From: Paracoccus onubensis
Lineage (GTDB): Bacteria; Pseudomonadota; Alphaproteobacteria; Rhodobacterales; Rhodobacteraceae
NCBI RefSeq assembly: GCF_003591515.1
Contig: NZ_QZCG01000003.1
Span: 124,001 to 188,000 of the forward strand
Length of the DNA stretch: 64,000 nucleotides
Direction of reading: 5' to 3'
The notes beneath the pieces are model-generated. The model ran no database searches. It was not told where the DNA came from and saw only the letters and a list, made by a program, of their open reading frames with translations. The position numbers were made by a program, and so were the translations under genes. Positions 28,381-36,846 of this stretch are shown piece by piece. The first letter of the stretch is position 1, and each line of letters opens with the position of its first letter.

Positions 28381-29183
28381 TGCAGGAACTTCCGCAAGTA
28401 GCTGGAACTGTATTCGGCTACCATAACAATGGCGATAACGATGAGCAGGATCGCTCCGGCGCTGTCATATTCATAGCGGTCAATGGCGGTGTTGAGTGTG
28501 GCGCCGATGCCTCCCGCCCCGACGATGCCGATCACCGCGCTTTCGCGGAAATTGATATCGAGCCGGTAGAGCGAAAGACCGATCAGTCGGGGCATTACCT
28601 GTGGCTGAACCGCGTAATTGACCACTTGCCACCAGGAAGCCCCGGTGGAGCGGATCGACTCGGCCTGGGCGGCGTCGATCTCTTCGATATCATCGGCCAG
28701 CAACTTGGCGATGAAGCCGATGGTGGCGAAAGACAGGGTGATGAAGCCCGCAAAGGGACCGAAGCCGAACATCGCTACGAAAAAAATCGCAATGATTATC
28801 TCCTGCAAGGCCCGGCTGGTGGCGATGATCGCGCGGCAGAAATAGTAGATCCAGCGCGGTGTGAGGTTGCGTGCAGCGCCGATCCCGACGGGAATGGATA
28901 TCAAAACACCGACGACCGTGGAGGTCAGCGTCATCGTCAGGCTCTCGACAAGTCCCTGGCTGATGTCCTTCCAGCGGCTGGTGAAATCGGGCTGAAGGAA
29001 ACCCATGATGAAGCGCTGCCCGCGCTCCAACCCTTCGTAGACGCGGGCCCAGTTCACATCCACAGTGCTCACTGCCAGCACGAGGTAAACAAGGATGCCG
29101 ACCTGCAAAGCGAGGCGCCAGTGGTGGTTCTTAATAATCTGCGGCGGGCGTCGCCAGGTTGTGGGGTAGGCTTGTGTGGTCAT
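28377..29183 (-). CDS. phnE: Phosphonate-type ABC transporter permease PhnE (first copy)
   Basis: 268 residues. An N-terminal membrane helix lies near 28-45 and a coupling loop near 190 ([20 protein letters not shown]). Overlaps with phnC upstream and phnE2 downstream, each 4 bases, make a tight translational chain. It works with PhnC (ATPase), PhnD (binding protein) and the second PhnE to import a phosphonate-like compound. Confidence 0.9.
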   Translation of the reverse strand: MTTQAYPTTWRRPPQIIKNHHWRLALQVGILVYLVLAVSTVDVNWARVYEGLERGQRFIMGFLQPDFTSRWKDISQGLVESLTMTLTSTVVGVLISIPVGIGAARNLTPRWIYYFCRAIIATSRALQEIIIAIFFVAMFGFGPFAGFITLSFATIGFIAKLLADDIEEIDAAQAESIRSTGASWWQVVNYAVQPQVMPRLIGLSLYRLDINFRESAVIGIVGAGGIGATLNTAIDRYEYDSAGAILLIVIAIVMVAEYSSSYLRKFLQ

Positions 29184-30001
29184 TGGGCGAGGGCTTCCAT
29201 CCGCTCGCGGGCGTCGGCTTCCGCCTTGGCCTGCTCCTCGTCGCCTCGGCGCATCTCGTTCCAGTCCTCCTCTCCATAAATCGTGGTAAGCGTTGCCTCG
29301 GTCAATTCATCGGGCGATCCGTCGAAGACGACACGCCCCGCGCGCAGCCCGACGATCCGCTGCATGAACTGCTGGGCCAGTGGCACGTCATGGATGTTGA
29401 CGATGGCCGGTAGGCCACGCTCGGCACAGATTTCTGTTAGAAGGCGCATGATTTGTCGGCTCGTCTTGGGGTCGAGACTCGCGGTCGGTTCATCGACCAG
29501 TAGTAGTTCTGGATCCTGAGCGAGGGCTCGGGCGATACCGACCCTCTGGCGCTGCCCACCGGACAGAGCGTCGGCACGCTTGTCGGCATGATCGATCAGC
29601 CCGACGCGGTCGAGAAGCTGATAGGCACGCTGGACATCAGCACCCGGATACTTTCGCAGAAAGCTGCGCCAGAACGGAACATAGCCGAGGCGCCCGGAAA
29701 GCACGTTTTCCATCACGGTCAGCCGTTCGACCAATGCGTATTCCTGGAAAATCATGCCAATGCGGCGTCTCTGCCGTCGTAGCTCCGACTTGCCGAGGCC
29801 CACGAGGTTCACTTTACCCAGCGTGACTTCTCCCGCGGTCGGCTCGACAAGCCGGTTGATACAACGGATCAGCGTGGATTTACCTGCACCAGAGGGGCCG
29901 ATCAGGCCGAGTATCTGGCCCTCGGGCACGGTCAGGGTAACATCGGCGAGGGCGGTATCGCCGGTTTTGTAGGTCTTGGACAGGCCTGAGAGAGTCAGCA
30001 T
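29180..30001 (-). CDS. phnC: Phosphonate-type ABC transporter ATPase PhnC
   Basis: 273 residues. Walker A is GPSGAGKST near 37, the signature LSGGQRQR near 150 and Walker [14 protein letters not shown] near 170. PhnC-type features include [20 protein letters not shown] and [10 protein letters not shown] charged C-terminal tail ([18 protein letters not shown]) extends beyond the usual domain. It powers the PhnE channel from the cytoplasmic side and lies 68 bp after phnD. Confidence 0.93.
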   Translation of the reverse strand: MLTLSGLSKTYKTGDTALADVTLTVPEGQILGLIGPSGAGKSTLIRCINRLVEPTAGEVTLGKVNLVGLGKSELRRQRRRIGMIFQEYALVERLTVMENVLSGRLGYVPFWRSFLRKYPGADVQRAYQLLDRVGLIDHADKRADALSGGQRQRVGIARALAQDPELLLVDEPTASLDPKTSRQIMRLLTEICAERGLPAIVNIHDVPLAQQFMQRIVGLRAGRVVFDGSPDELTEATLTTIYGEEDWNEMRRGDEEQAKAEADARERMEALAQ

Positions 30002-30069
30002 TCAATTGGTCTCGCACGAATACACGGGCAACGTGCGGCCGCCCGTGGATGTCAGAATTTGCCGGAGAC

Positions 30070-31020
30070 TCAGTTACATTCGTAGGCGACGCCGTTGGCC
30101 TCGTCGATGGTCCGGATCACGGCCCAGTCTTCTTGGAAAGTGATCGGAATGAACTTGGCCTCGCCCGATTTGCTGAACTCTTCCAGCAGCGCGGATCCTT
30201 TCCAATCGAAACTGAAGAAAGCCTCTTGAATTTTCTCCTGGAGCTCGGGGGTCAGGTTGTGCGCCGTGCCATAGCCCGTCGTCGGGAAAGTCTGCGAGGT
30301 GTAGATTGTCACCAGTTGGTCTTCGGTCACCACGTCACGTTCGAACATACGGCCTTTGACCGAGTTCGCAATGGCGGCGGCCGGGTAGTCCTTGTTGGCT
30401 ACGCCGAGGATCGAGCTGTCATGCGCCCCCGAAAACACCGGCTCGAAATTTTCACCGGCTTCCATCCCGAATTCCGCCGAAAGAATCGCGGAAGGCGCCT
30501 TGAAGCCCGAATTCGAGGTCTCAGAGGTGAAGGCCATCTTGTTGCCAGCGATATCCTCGACCTTTTCGATGCCGGAATCCGGGTAGGTGATGATCTCCAT
30601 CTCGTATCCGAATGAGCCGTCCTCGGCGGCCATCATGGTGAAGGGGCGAAAGCCTGCGCAGGCCACGGCTAGTGGGTTCGATCCGGTGTTGAAGCCGGCG
30701 ACGTGCAGGCGCCCTGCGCGCATCGCCTCTATCTGAGCGGCGTTCGACTGGACCGGGAAGAACTGAACCTCCTTACCGGTCACTTCGACCATATGGTCGA
30801 GGAAGCCTTGCCAGACCTCGGCGTATACGGCGGGATCCTCGACCGGGGTGTAGGCAAAAATCAGTGTTGACGGATCGATCAGCTGTGACGCATCAGTCGG
30901 GATGTCTGCGATTAGGTCGCCGTCGGCGTCCGCGAAGCGGCTGTCCAGTTTGAATTCGGCATAGGCGGGCACAGCGGTAAGAATCGCAGCTACAGCAGTC
31001 AGATTAGTCAGAGTTTTCAT
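30070..31020 (-). CDS. phnD: Phosphonate/phosphite-type periplasmic binding protein PhnD
   Basis: 316 residues with a signal peptide ending AVPAYA near residue 20. The oxyanion-binding loop is TSETSNSGFKAP near 170, typical of PhnD/PtxB proteins, and another contact loop is FNTGSNPLAV. The ATG at 31020 begins the signal peptide and follows GGGGAAC; a TTG four codons earlier is not needed. It is the first gene of phnDCE1E2, with a good Pho box 48-65 bases upstream, so it should be induced by phosphate starvation through PhoB. It is a distant relative of AioX in this window. Confidence 0.9.
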   Translation of the reverse strand: MKTLTNLTAVAAILTAVPAYAEFKLDSRFADADGDLIADIPTDASQLIDPSTLIFAYTPVEDPAVYAEVWQGFLDHMVEVTGKEVQFFPVQSNAAQIEAMRAGRLHVAGFNTGSNPLAVACAGFRPFTMMAAEDGSFGYEMEIITYPDSGIEKVEDIAGNKMAFTSETSNSGFKAPSAILSAEFGMEAGENFEPVFSGAHDSSILGVANKDYPAAAIANSVKGRMFERDVVTEDQLVTIYTSQTFPTTGYGTAHNLTPELQEKIQEAFFSFDWKGSALLEEFSKSGEAKFIPITFQEDWAVIRTIDEANGVAYECN

Positions 31021-31067
31021 CTTGTTCCCCAAGGTGATATGAATTCTGCTGGAACTAGCGCCTTACT

Positions 31068-31085
31068 GTGACAGTGAGGTGACGC
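31068..31085 (-). promoter_or_regulatory. Pho box upstream of phnD
   Basis: On the minus strand, GCGTCAC - CTCA - CTGTCAC: two 7-base repeats with 11-base spacing. They match the PhoB consensus CTGTCAT repeat in at least 5 and 6 positions. It lies between the divergent phnD and phoX genes and may serve both. Confidence 0.7.
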
Positions 31086-31204
31086 CAGTTGTTTGTTTCG
31101 ATAGTGATTTTTGTAGTCGGACAAGTTGTGGGAGCGCTCCTTTGATTGCTCCACCTCTTCTTTGCAGTGCACCGGTAAGCGACAAGAGCCATCAAATATC
31201 TGGC
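31083..31204 (+). repeat. Diverged 122-bp direct repeat, copy B (phoX leader)
   Basis: Ungapped match to 27396-27517. The frame equivalent to the 61-codon ORF reads RQLFVSIVIFVVGQVVGALL, then TGA, then LLHLFFAVHR and a second stop. It is therefore a decayed copy of that ORF's 3' half lying in the untranslated leader of phoX. Confidence 0.75.
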
Positions 31205-31269
31205 TGTCATTTTTTGGTTGCGTTCGATCGATAGGTTCCCGCGCAGCAAAAGACTGGGAGCCAGAAATC

Positions 31270-33156
31270 ATGAAAGATTCGGATCGTAGCGCATTGAGCT
31301 GGGACGAGTGGGATGAGTTGAACGACCCACGCCCGGAAGGGACGGAATTCGACCGGATCGTTGAGGCGGGTCTCTCGCGTCGCGGCTTCCTCTCTGGCCT
31401 GGTCGCTGTTGGTTCCGGGGCCGCGGCTATGAGCGCGGGCCTCTTGAACGGCACTTCCGCACAGGCGCAGCAGGTGACGCGCTTCGCCTTCAAACCGATC
31501 CTGATCGCGACCGATGATACAGTCCGTGTGCCCGAGGGATACAGCTGGAAACCAGTAATCAAGTGGGGCGATGCCTTGTTCGCGGATGCGGAACCTTTTG
31601 ACCCCGCAAACGGTGTCTCCTTTGCCGCGTCGGAACGCGTGTTTGGAGAAAATACCGACGGTATGGAGCTCTTTGTTGTCGGGAATAAGCAAGTGATTGC
31701 CATCAACCACGAATACGCGAATACGAAGATCAATCTGCCGAACACGCATGCGGACGGCGTGGCGGATAGTGCCGAAGACGCCCAACTCCTGCGCAACCTG
31801 CAGGGAGTGACCGTAATGGAAGTGGCCGAGACCGATAGCGGTTGGTCCGTTGTTGTCGACAGCCCTTTCAACCGCCGTATCACACAAGACACCGAGATCC
31901 AGATGAGCGGTCCGGCAACTGGTTCCGATCTTCTGAAAACTGTCTCGGACCCGACGGGCATGACCGCACGCGGCACGATGAACAATTGCGGCTCCGGTAA
32001 GACGCCATGGGGCACCTATTTGACCTGCGAAGAAAACTTCAACGGCTATTTCGGATCGACCGATGCCAATCTGGAGCGCACAACCGAACAGGTGCGCTAT
32101 GGCCTGAATGTCGAAGGGCGTTACGGTTACGAGAAATTCGATGACCGCTTCGATCTTTCGAAGGACCCCAACGAGCCGAACACGCAAGGCTGGGTCGTCG
32201 AGATCGACCCGTCCGATCCTGACTCCACGCCGGTCAAGCGCACTGCGCTTGGGCGGTTCAAGCACGAAAACGCTGCCTGCGTAATCGCACCCGACGGTCG
32301 CGTTGTCGTCTATCTGGGTGATGATGAGCGGAGCGAGTTTCTTTACAAATACGTGTCGAACGAAGTTTACGTGCCCGGTGGCGACACTTCCACGCTGCTC
32401 GATAATGGCACCCTCTATGCGGCAAAGTTCCTTGAGGATGGCTCGGGACAATGGCTTCCCCTGACCCCTGAAACGACAGAAATGGCCGAGGACGAAATCC
32501 TGGTCTTTAGCCGGATCGCGGCATCCAAGGCGGGTGCAACGACGATGGATCGCCCGGAATGGGTCGCCGTGAGCCCCATCGCGGCCGAAGCGTATTGCGC
32601 GCTGACCAACAACAGCAAACGTGGTGTCGAGCCGAACGCCGGCGGAGACGAAACCCCCGTTGGTGGTCCCAACCCGCGCGCAGAGAATGGCTATGGTCAA
32701 ATCGTGCGCTGGCGTCCGGCAGAAGAGAACCATGCCAGCCCGGACTTTACCTGGGACCTTTATGTCATGGCCGGTAATCCGACAAAACATGATGATGACT
32801 ATGCCGGATCGCGCAATATTACCGCGGGCAACATGTTCAACTCTCCCGATGGCATGATCATCGACTCTACCGGCATGATTTGGATCCAGACCGATGGCGA
32901 TGACAGCAACGAGGGTGATTTCGAAGGCCAGGGGAACAACCAGATGCTGGTTGGCGACCCGTCAACCGGTAAGATCCAGCGATTCCTGACCGGCCCGTTT
33001 GGTTGCGAAGTGACCGGTTTGTGTTGGTCTGCCGACAAGCGGACCATGTTCGTCGGCATCCAGCACCCCGATGCTCCCTTCCCGGACGGGGAAGACAGCC
33101 TGCCCCGTTCAACGATCGTCGCGATCACACGCGAGGACGGTGCGCAAATCGGGTAA
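31270..33156 (+). CDS. phoX: PhoX-family (DUF839) alkaline phosphatase, Tat-exported
   Basis: 628 residues, the usual PhoX length. The twin-arginine signal (SRRGFLSGLVAVGSGAAAMS) lies near residues 37-60, after a polar N-terminus. The catalytic domain is a DUF839 beta-propeller (NNCGSGKTPWGTYLTCEENF near 240). PhoX uses calcium and iron to free phosphate from phosphomonoesters outside the cytoplasm. The ATG at 31270 follows GGGAG; the longer upstream frame runs through the repeat and is rejected. It is divergent from phnD across a Pho box, which fits joint induction by phosphate starvation. Confidence 0.9.
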   Translation: MKDSDRSALSWDEWDELNDPRPEGTEFDRIVEAGLSRRGFLSGLVAVGSGAAAMSAGLLNGTSAQAQQVTRFAFKPILIATDDTVRVPEGYSWKPVIKWGDALFADAEPFDPANGVSFAASERVFGENTDGMELFVVGNKQVIAINHEYANTKINLPNTHADGVADSAEDAQLLRNLQGVTVMEVAETDSGWSVVVDSPFNRRITQDTEIQMSGPATGSDLLKTVSDPTGMTARGTMNNCGSGKTPWGTYLTCEENFNGYFGSTDANLERTTEQVRYGLNVEGRYGYEKFDDRFDLSKDPNEPNTQGWVVEIDPSDPDSTPVKRTALGRFKHENAACVIAPDGRVVVYLGDDERSEFLYKYVSNEVYVPGGDTSTLLDNGTLYAAKFLEDGSGQWLPLTPETTEMAEDEILVFSRIAASKAGATTMDRPEWVAVSPIAAEAYCALTNNSKRGVEPNAGGDETPVGGPNPRAENGYGQIVRWRPAEENHASPDFTWDLYVMAGNPTKHDDDYAGSRNITAGNMFNSPDGMIIDSTGMIWIQTDGDDSNEGDFEGQGNNQMLVGDPSTGKIQRFLTGPFGCEVTGLCWSADKRTMFVGIQHPDAPFPDGEDSLPRSTIVAITREDGAQIG

Positions 33157-33180
33157 GGCGCAGAGAGGGAAGCTGCGAAT

Positions 33181-33208
33181 GAGGGGCTGTGCCGTTGCAC
33201 GGCCTCTC
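33181..33208 (+). terminator. Hairpin after phoX
   Basis: GGGGCTGTGC and GCACGGCCTC pair through a 4-base loop (10 bp including two wobble pairs), 25 bases after the phoX stop. An outer CAGAGAGG/CCTCTCTG pair encloses it. The T run is weak (TCATTTG). Confidence 0.6.
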
Positions 33209-33278
33209 TGTCATTTGAGATCAATTATATGCATAATCAAGGTTGATACCTCGATGGGCAAGGTATACACCTAGCACC

Positions 33279-33713
33279 ATGTCTCGCGACCCGAAACCCA
33301 TCCGCTCTATTCCTCGCCAATCTCCGGATTATGCCGATCCGGCCTATTGGAGGGGAACGATCAAGATGTCACTTTCAAAGTTTTTCGTGCTTTGTGTGCT
33401 TCATCAGAAGCCCATGCATGGCTATGAGGTCGTTCAGGCTGTCGAGCAAACGACCAAGGGATGCTGTAGTCCTACCGAGGGGACCGTCTATCCGATGTTG
33501 AACGAGTTTGAAGCAGGAGGCTACCTCACCTCGCATTTTGACGTTGTCCAGGGCCGAGAGCGGAAGGTCTATACCTTGACAGAGAAGGGGACTATCGCGT
33601 TCCAGACTGCGGTGGACGCGTGGCTGGAGGCGACCGATTGCATCATTGCCAGCAAGGCGGCGGCGGGCGCACTTGCGATTTCCTATGACAAGGCAGAGCC
33701 CCCATGCGAGTGA
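33279..33713 (+). CDS. PadR-family regulator with a Cys-Cys pair
   Basis: 144 residues from the ATG at 33279. An in-frame ATG at 33366 (MSLSKFF) has a better site (GGAGGGG) and starts at the domain, so a 115-residue form is possible. The PadR winged helix begins FFVLCVLHQKPMHGYEVV, and the wing contains CCSPTEGTVYPML, with C62 and C63 adjacent. Classical PadR proteins sense phenolics, but the cysteine pair next to a run of ars genes suggests thiol sensing of arsenite or an organoarsenical. The gene lies just upstream of the MFS-arsH unit, whose promoter carries a long inverted repeat. Confidence 0.82.
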   Translation: MSRDPKPIRSIPRQSPDYADPAYWRGTIKMSLSKFFVLCVLHQKPMHGYEVVQAVEQTTKGCCSPTEGTVYPMLNEFEAGGYLTSHFDVVQGRERKVYTLTEKGTIAFQTAVDAWLEATDCIIASKAAAGALAISYDKAEPPCE

Positions 33714-33724
33714 CATTTTTTTAT

Positions 33725-33768
33725 CTATATACATCGATGATCGAGGCATCGGCTATCGATATATATAG
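33725..33768. promoter_or_regulatory. Long inverted repeat in the MFS-arsH promoter (PadR operator candidate)
   Basis: Two 14-base arms (33725-33738 and 33755-33768) match at 13 of 14 positions in inverted orientation, with a 16-base spacer. The left arm reads CTATATACATCGAT. The repeat ends 15 bases before the MFS ATG, so a bound dimer would block the promoter or start site. Regulation by the adjacent PadR is inferred from position. Confidence 0.65.
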
Positions 33769-33783
33769 TCGAAAGCACGCGCC

Positions 33784-34971
33784 ATGATCATGCCAGCGAA
33801 ACAGACTCGGGTGATTGTCGCACTTGGCAGTGCACAGACGCTGGCATGGGGCTCGACCTATTATTTGCCAGCGATCCTGGCCGTGCCGATGGCACATGAC
33901 CTTGACGTGCCGACCGGTATGGTCTTCGCCGCCTTCTCGGCTGGACTGATGGTTTCTGCATGTCTTGGGCCGCTGGTCGGCCGAAGAATTGACCGGTTCG
34001 GCGGTCGCGGTGTGTTGGCGATCTCGAACTTGGTGTTCGCGACAGGTCTTGCGGTTCTCGGCGCAGCGGGAGGGGCGGGTATGCTGTTTACCGGCTGGCT
34101 GCTTATCGGCGCCGGCATGGCCATGGGCTTATATGAGGCGGCCTTTTCCACGCTCGCCGGTATTTATGGTCGCAATGCGCGCGGTGCGATTACCGGTATT
34201 ACACTTATCGCCGGACTCGCGAGCACCATCTGCTGGCCAATCACCGCTTACCTCGAAGCCGAAGTCGGCTGGCGTATGGCCTGTTTCATCTGGGCAATGG
34301 CTCATCTGGTTATCGGCCTGCCGCTCAACCGCCTCGTAGTGCCATCGGGCAGTCAGTCGGTCGCAAGAGAATCACAGGACATGTCGCACACGCCCCCTGG
34401 ACGCGGCGCTGAACGTCCAAGCCTTACAATGGCACTCCTTGCTTTTGTCTTCGCGGTGACGTGGTTTACGAGCACTGCGATGGCAACGCATCTCCCCTTG
34501 CTTTTACAGGAAGCGGGCGCTTCGCCAGCTGTGGCAATCGGGGCTGCCGCCCTGGTCGGGCCGGCGCAGGTGGCGGGGCGCCTTCTCGAATTCGGCATAC
34601 TCCAACGTTTTCATCCGTTGCTCTCGGCGCGCCTCGCAATCGTTGCCCATCCACTCGGAGCACTCATGGTCATTGCATTCGGTGCTCCGGCCGTAATCAT
34701 ATTCGCCCTCCTGCACGGGGCAGGAAACGGCATTCTGACAATTGCCAAGGGAACACTACCGCTCGCGATCTTCGGTCCCTCCGGTTACGGATTTCGTCAG
34801 GGTCTTCTGATGGCCCCGGCACGTTTCTGTCAGGCTGGCGCACCGTTTCTGTTCGCCCTCCTGATCGAGCGATACGGTGCCGCCGCATTGCTTCTGTCGA
34901 TTATCCTTGGGCTCACGGGCCTTGCGGCCCTCCTTTCCCTCACCTCCACATCAAAGGTTGAACACGCATGA
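33784..34971 (+). CDS. MFS transporter of the arsH operon
   Basis: 395 residues and about 12 membrane helices, with the MFS loop [11 protein letters not shown] between helices 2 and 3. It is the intact relative of the broken MFS gene at 8544-9710 (shared [16 protein letters not shown] start and [20 protein letters not shown]). Related MFS proteins in ars operons are probable exporters of trivalent arsenicals; the substrate is not determined here. The ATG at 33784 was chosen over 33793 arbitrarily. It overlaps arsH by ATGA, so an organoarsenical handled with ArsH is a reasonable guess. Confidence 0.8.
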   Translation: MIMPAKQTRVIVALGSAQTLAWGSTYYLPAILAVPMAHDLDVPTGMVFAAFSAGLMVSACLGPLVGRRIDRFGGRGVLAISNLVFATGLAVLGAAGGAGMLFTGWLLIGAGMAMGLYEAAFSTLAGIYGRNARGAITGITLIAGLASTICWPITAYLEAEVGWRMACFIWAMAHLVIGLPLNRLVVPSGSQSVARESQDMSHTPPGRGAERPSLTMALLAFVFAVTWFTSTAMATHLPLLLQEAGASPAVAIGAAALVGPAQVAGRLLEFGILQRFHPLLSARLAIVAHPLGALMVIAFGAPAVIIFALLHGAGNGILTIAKGTLPLAIFGPSGYGFRQGLLMAPARFCQAGAPFLFALLIERYGAAALLLSIILGLTGLAALLSLTSTSKVEHA

Positions 34972-35735
34972 GACTTAGAACGTTACCCGACCCTGACCAC
35001 ATGCCTGCGTTGGATGCGCGCTATGCACTGCGTCAGCCCGCAACCAACTTGACTACCGCGCCACAGCATCCGCCTCGCATTTTGCTTCTTTATGGGTCGC
35101 TTCGAGAGCGTTCCTATTCGCGCCTGGTTGTCGAGGAAGCCGCCCGCCTCGTCCGGCATTTTGGTGGCGAGCCGCGCATCTTTGATCCGTCAGACCTCCC
35201 CTTGCCGGACCAGGTCGCCGGCGACAACCATCCAGCGGTGCACGAGCTGCGTGAGCTTTCAATTTGGTCCGAGGGACAGATTTGGTGCAGCCCGGAGCGC
35301 CATGGTCAAATCACCGGCGTCATGAAGACGCAGATCGACCATCTGCCGCTCGATATAGGCGGAATGCGACCAACCCAGGGCCGGACACTGGCCGTCATGC
35401 AGGTGTCCGGCGGATCGCAGTCTTTCAACGCGGTCAATACGCTGCGAATGCTTGGCCGCTGGATGCGGATGGTCACCATCCCCAATCAGTCGAGTGTCGC
35501 GAAAGCTTTTCAGGAATTCGACGAAGCGGGGCGCATGAAGCCATCAAGATATTACGAACGCATTGTTGATGTCGTCGAGGAACTTGTCCGTTTCACAGTG
35601 CTGCTGCGGCCCCATACCGATCATCTGACCGATCGATACTCCGAACGAAAGGAAGCGGCGCATGCCGAGCGCGAAGTCGCGTCGGATCTTTCGGCGATCG
35701 CGATTGCCCATCAAGTGGCGGGAGAGAAGCGATGA
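34968..35735 (+). CDS. arsH: ArsH, NADPH-dependent FMN flavoprotein (organoarsenical oxidase)
   Basis: 255 residues. The flavodoxin-like FMN loop is [14 protein letters not shown] near 40 and the conserved ArsH block [16 protein letters not shown] lies near 145. ArsH oxidises trivalent methylated or aromatic arsenicals to less toxic pentavalent forms with NADPH. The gene overlaps both the MFS gene and the phosphoesterase by 4 bases. A second arsH lies at 46371-47078; the two are clearly related but differ in their tails. Confidence 0.95.
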   Translation: MRLRTLPDPDHMPALDARYALRQPATNLTTAPQHPPRILLLYGSLRERSYSRLVVEEAARLVRHFGGEPRIFDPSDLPLPDQVAGDNHPAVHELRELSIWSEGQIWCSPERHGQITGVMKTQIDHLPLDIGGMRPTQGRTLAVMQVSGGSQSFNAVNTLRMLGRWMRMVTIPNQSSVAKAFQEFDEAGRMKPSRYYERIVDVVEELVRFTVLLRPHTDHLTDRYSERKEAAHAEREVASDLSAIAIAHQVAGEKR

Positions 35736-36499
35736 AGAAACTGGTCTGGTTGACCGATTTGCATCTGGTCGAACAGGGACGAGATTGGCCACAGGGAGTT
35801 GATCCCTTGGCGAGACTTCGGTTCTGCCTCGACGAAATACAAGCGTTTCATTCCGATGCGGAGCGCCTTGTTATCTCCGGAGATCTCATCCAGATCGGTA
35901 ATCCGGGGGCTTATGGTATTCTGCGTGAGGAATTGACTCGGATATCGATGCCTTATCGCCTGCTGGTCGGTAATCATGACAACCGCGAGGCAATGCTTAC
36001 CAGTTTCCCGGAGCTCAGTAGTGTTGACGGGTTCATTCAGGGCGTCGAAGATGTTGGTAATGTGCGTCTTCTATATCTCGATACGCTCGCTGCTGAAGGC
36101 AAACACCATGGTGAACTATGCCCGGTTCGGATGCAGTGGATCGGTGAGCAAATCAGGTCAGCAGACGAAAGGTCGCTCCTTATTTTCTTGCACCATCCGC
36201 CATGCGACATCGGTGTGCCGGCGCTTGATCGTTTGAGCCTCGTTGACAGCGACGAACTGGGCGACCTGATCCGGGCCCGGGAAGCTCCGACCCATCTCTT
36301 TTGCGGCCACGTACATCGGAATGCCTCCGGGCTTTGGGCCGGGTATCCCTTGGCAGCTCTCAAGAGCCTTCATGTCCAGTTCGAATTGGACTTGACTGGC
36401 TCCAATCTAATTCGCGGTGACGAACCACCTGGATACGCAGTGGTTCTCATAAAACCGAACGGGATCATCGTGAATTATCGCGATATTCCTGCCTTGTAA
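35732..36499 (+). CDS. Calcineurin-like metallophosphoesterase coupled to arsH
   Basis: 255 residues with the complete dimetal motif set: TDLHL (D, H), [24 protein letters not shown] and LFCGHVHRN. This matches class III phosphodiesterases of the CpdA/Rv0805/GpdQ group, which cleave cyclic nucleotides or glycerophosphodiesters. It overlaps arsH by ATGA, so it belongs to the MFS-arsH operon. No role for such an enzyme in arsenic resistance is established. It might act on a phospho- or arseno-ester, or serve phosphate scavenging under arsenate stress; both are guesses. No signal peptide, so cytoplasmic. Confidence 0.85.
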   Translation: MKKLVWLTDLHLVEQGRDWPQGVDPLARLRFCLDEIQAFHSDAERLVISGDLIQIGNPGAYGILREELTRISMPYRLLVGNHDNREAMLTSFPELSSVDGFIQGVEDVGNVRLLYLDTLAAEGKHHGELCPVRMQWIGEQIRSADERSLLIFLHHPPCDIGVPALDRLSLVDSDELGDLIRAREAPTHLFCGHVHRNASGLWAGYPLAALKSLHVQFELDLTGSNLIRGDEPPGYAVVLIKPNGIIVNYRDIPAL

Positions 36500-36568
36500 G
36501 GATTTTTTAATTGGAACTCGGCCGATTATTGGCGGTGCTTCGGCGCCAAAGCATTAGAAAAGACTTGA

Positions 36569-36587
36569 TGGATTGACGATCAATCCA
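36569..36587. terminator. Hairpin between convergent phosphoesterase and DUF1127 genes
   Basis: TGGATTG and CAATCCA form a perfect 7-bp stem with a 5-base loop. It lies between two converging genes. There is no clear T run, so it is only a candidate. Confidence 0.4.
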
Positions 36588-36678
36588 AGCTATGCCGAAT
36601 ATGAGGAAGTACAGTATTGGAATGCCCGCACTGGGAGTGAAGCAGGGAGAGCGGAGCGCGACTAGAGCTCACTTAATG

Positions 36679-36846
36679 TCATTGGTCCCCATCCAGTTTC
36701 TTGGCCTCTTCGCGCGTGATCCCAATGTCGTCCAGTAGATGATCGTCGAGCTTTGACAGCCGGTGTTTATGCCGTGAATTGCCGCTCCAGAGCACGAGCC
36801 TTTGGCACAACAGAACCCATGTTCTCTTGATGACGGACACGTTCAT
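36679..36846 (-). CDS. DUF1127 small protein
   Basis: 55 residues, rich in basic residues, ending with the DUF1127 signature HRLSKLDDHLLDDIGITREE. Such proteins are common in alphaproteobacteria, and some affect RNA turnover or phosphate and carbon regulation. Its ATG overlaps the stop of the ArsP-like gene by 4 bases, which is unusual as DUF1127 genes normally stand alone. This ties its translation to the permease. The stop lies 180 bp from the convergent phosphoesterase end. Confidence 0.8.
   Translation of the reverse strand: MNVSVIKRTWVLLCQRLVLWSGNSRHKHRLSKLDDHLLDDIGITREEAKKLDGDQ

Noticed and set aside
31126..31269. N-terminal extension of PhoX
   Set aside because: The extra codons run through the decayed repeat and lack a start site; the ATG at 31270 with GGGAG gives the usual N-terminus.
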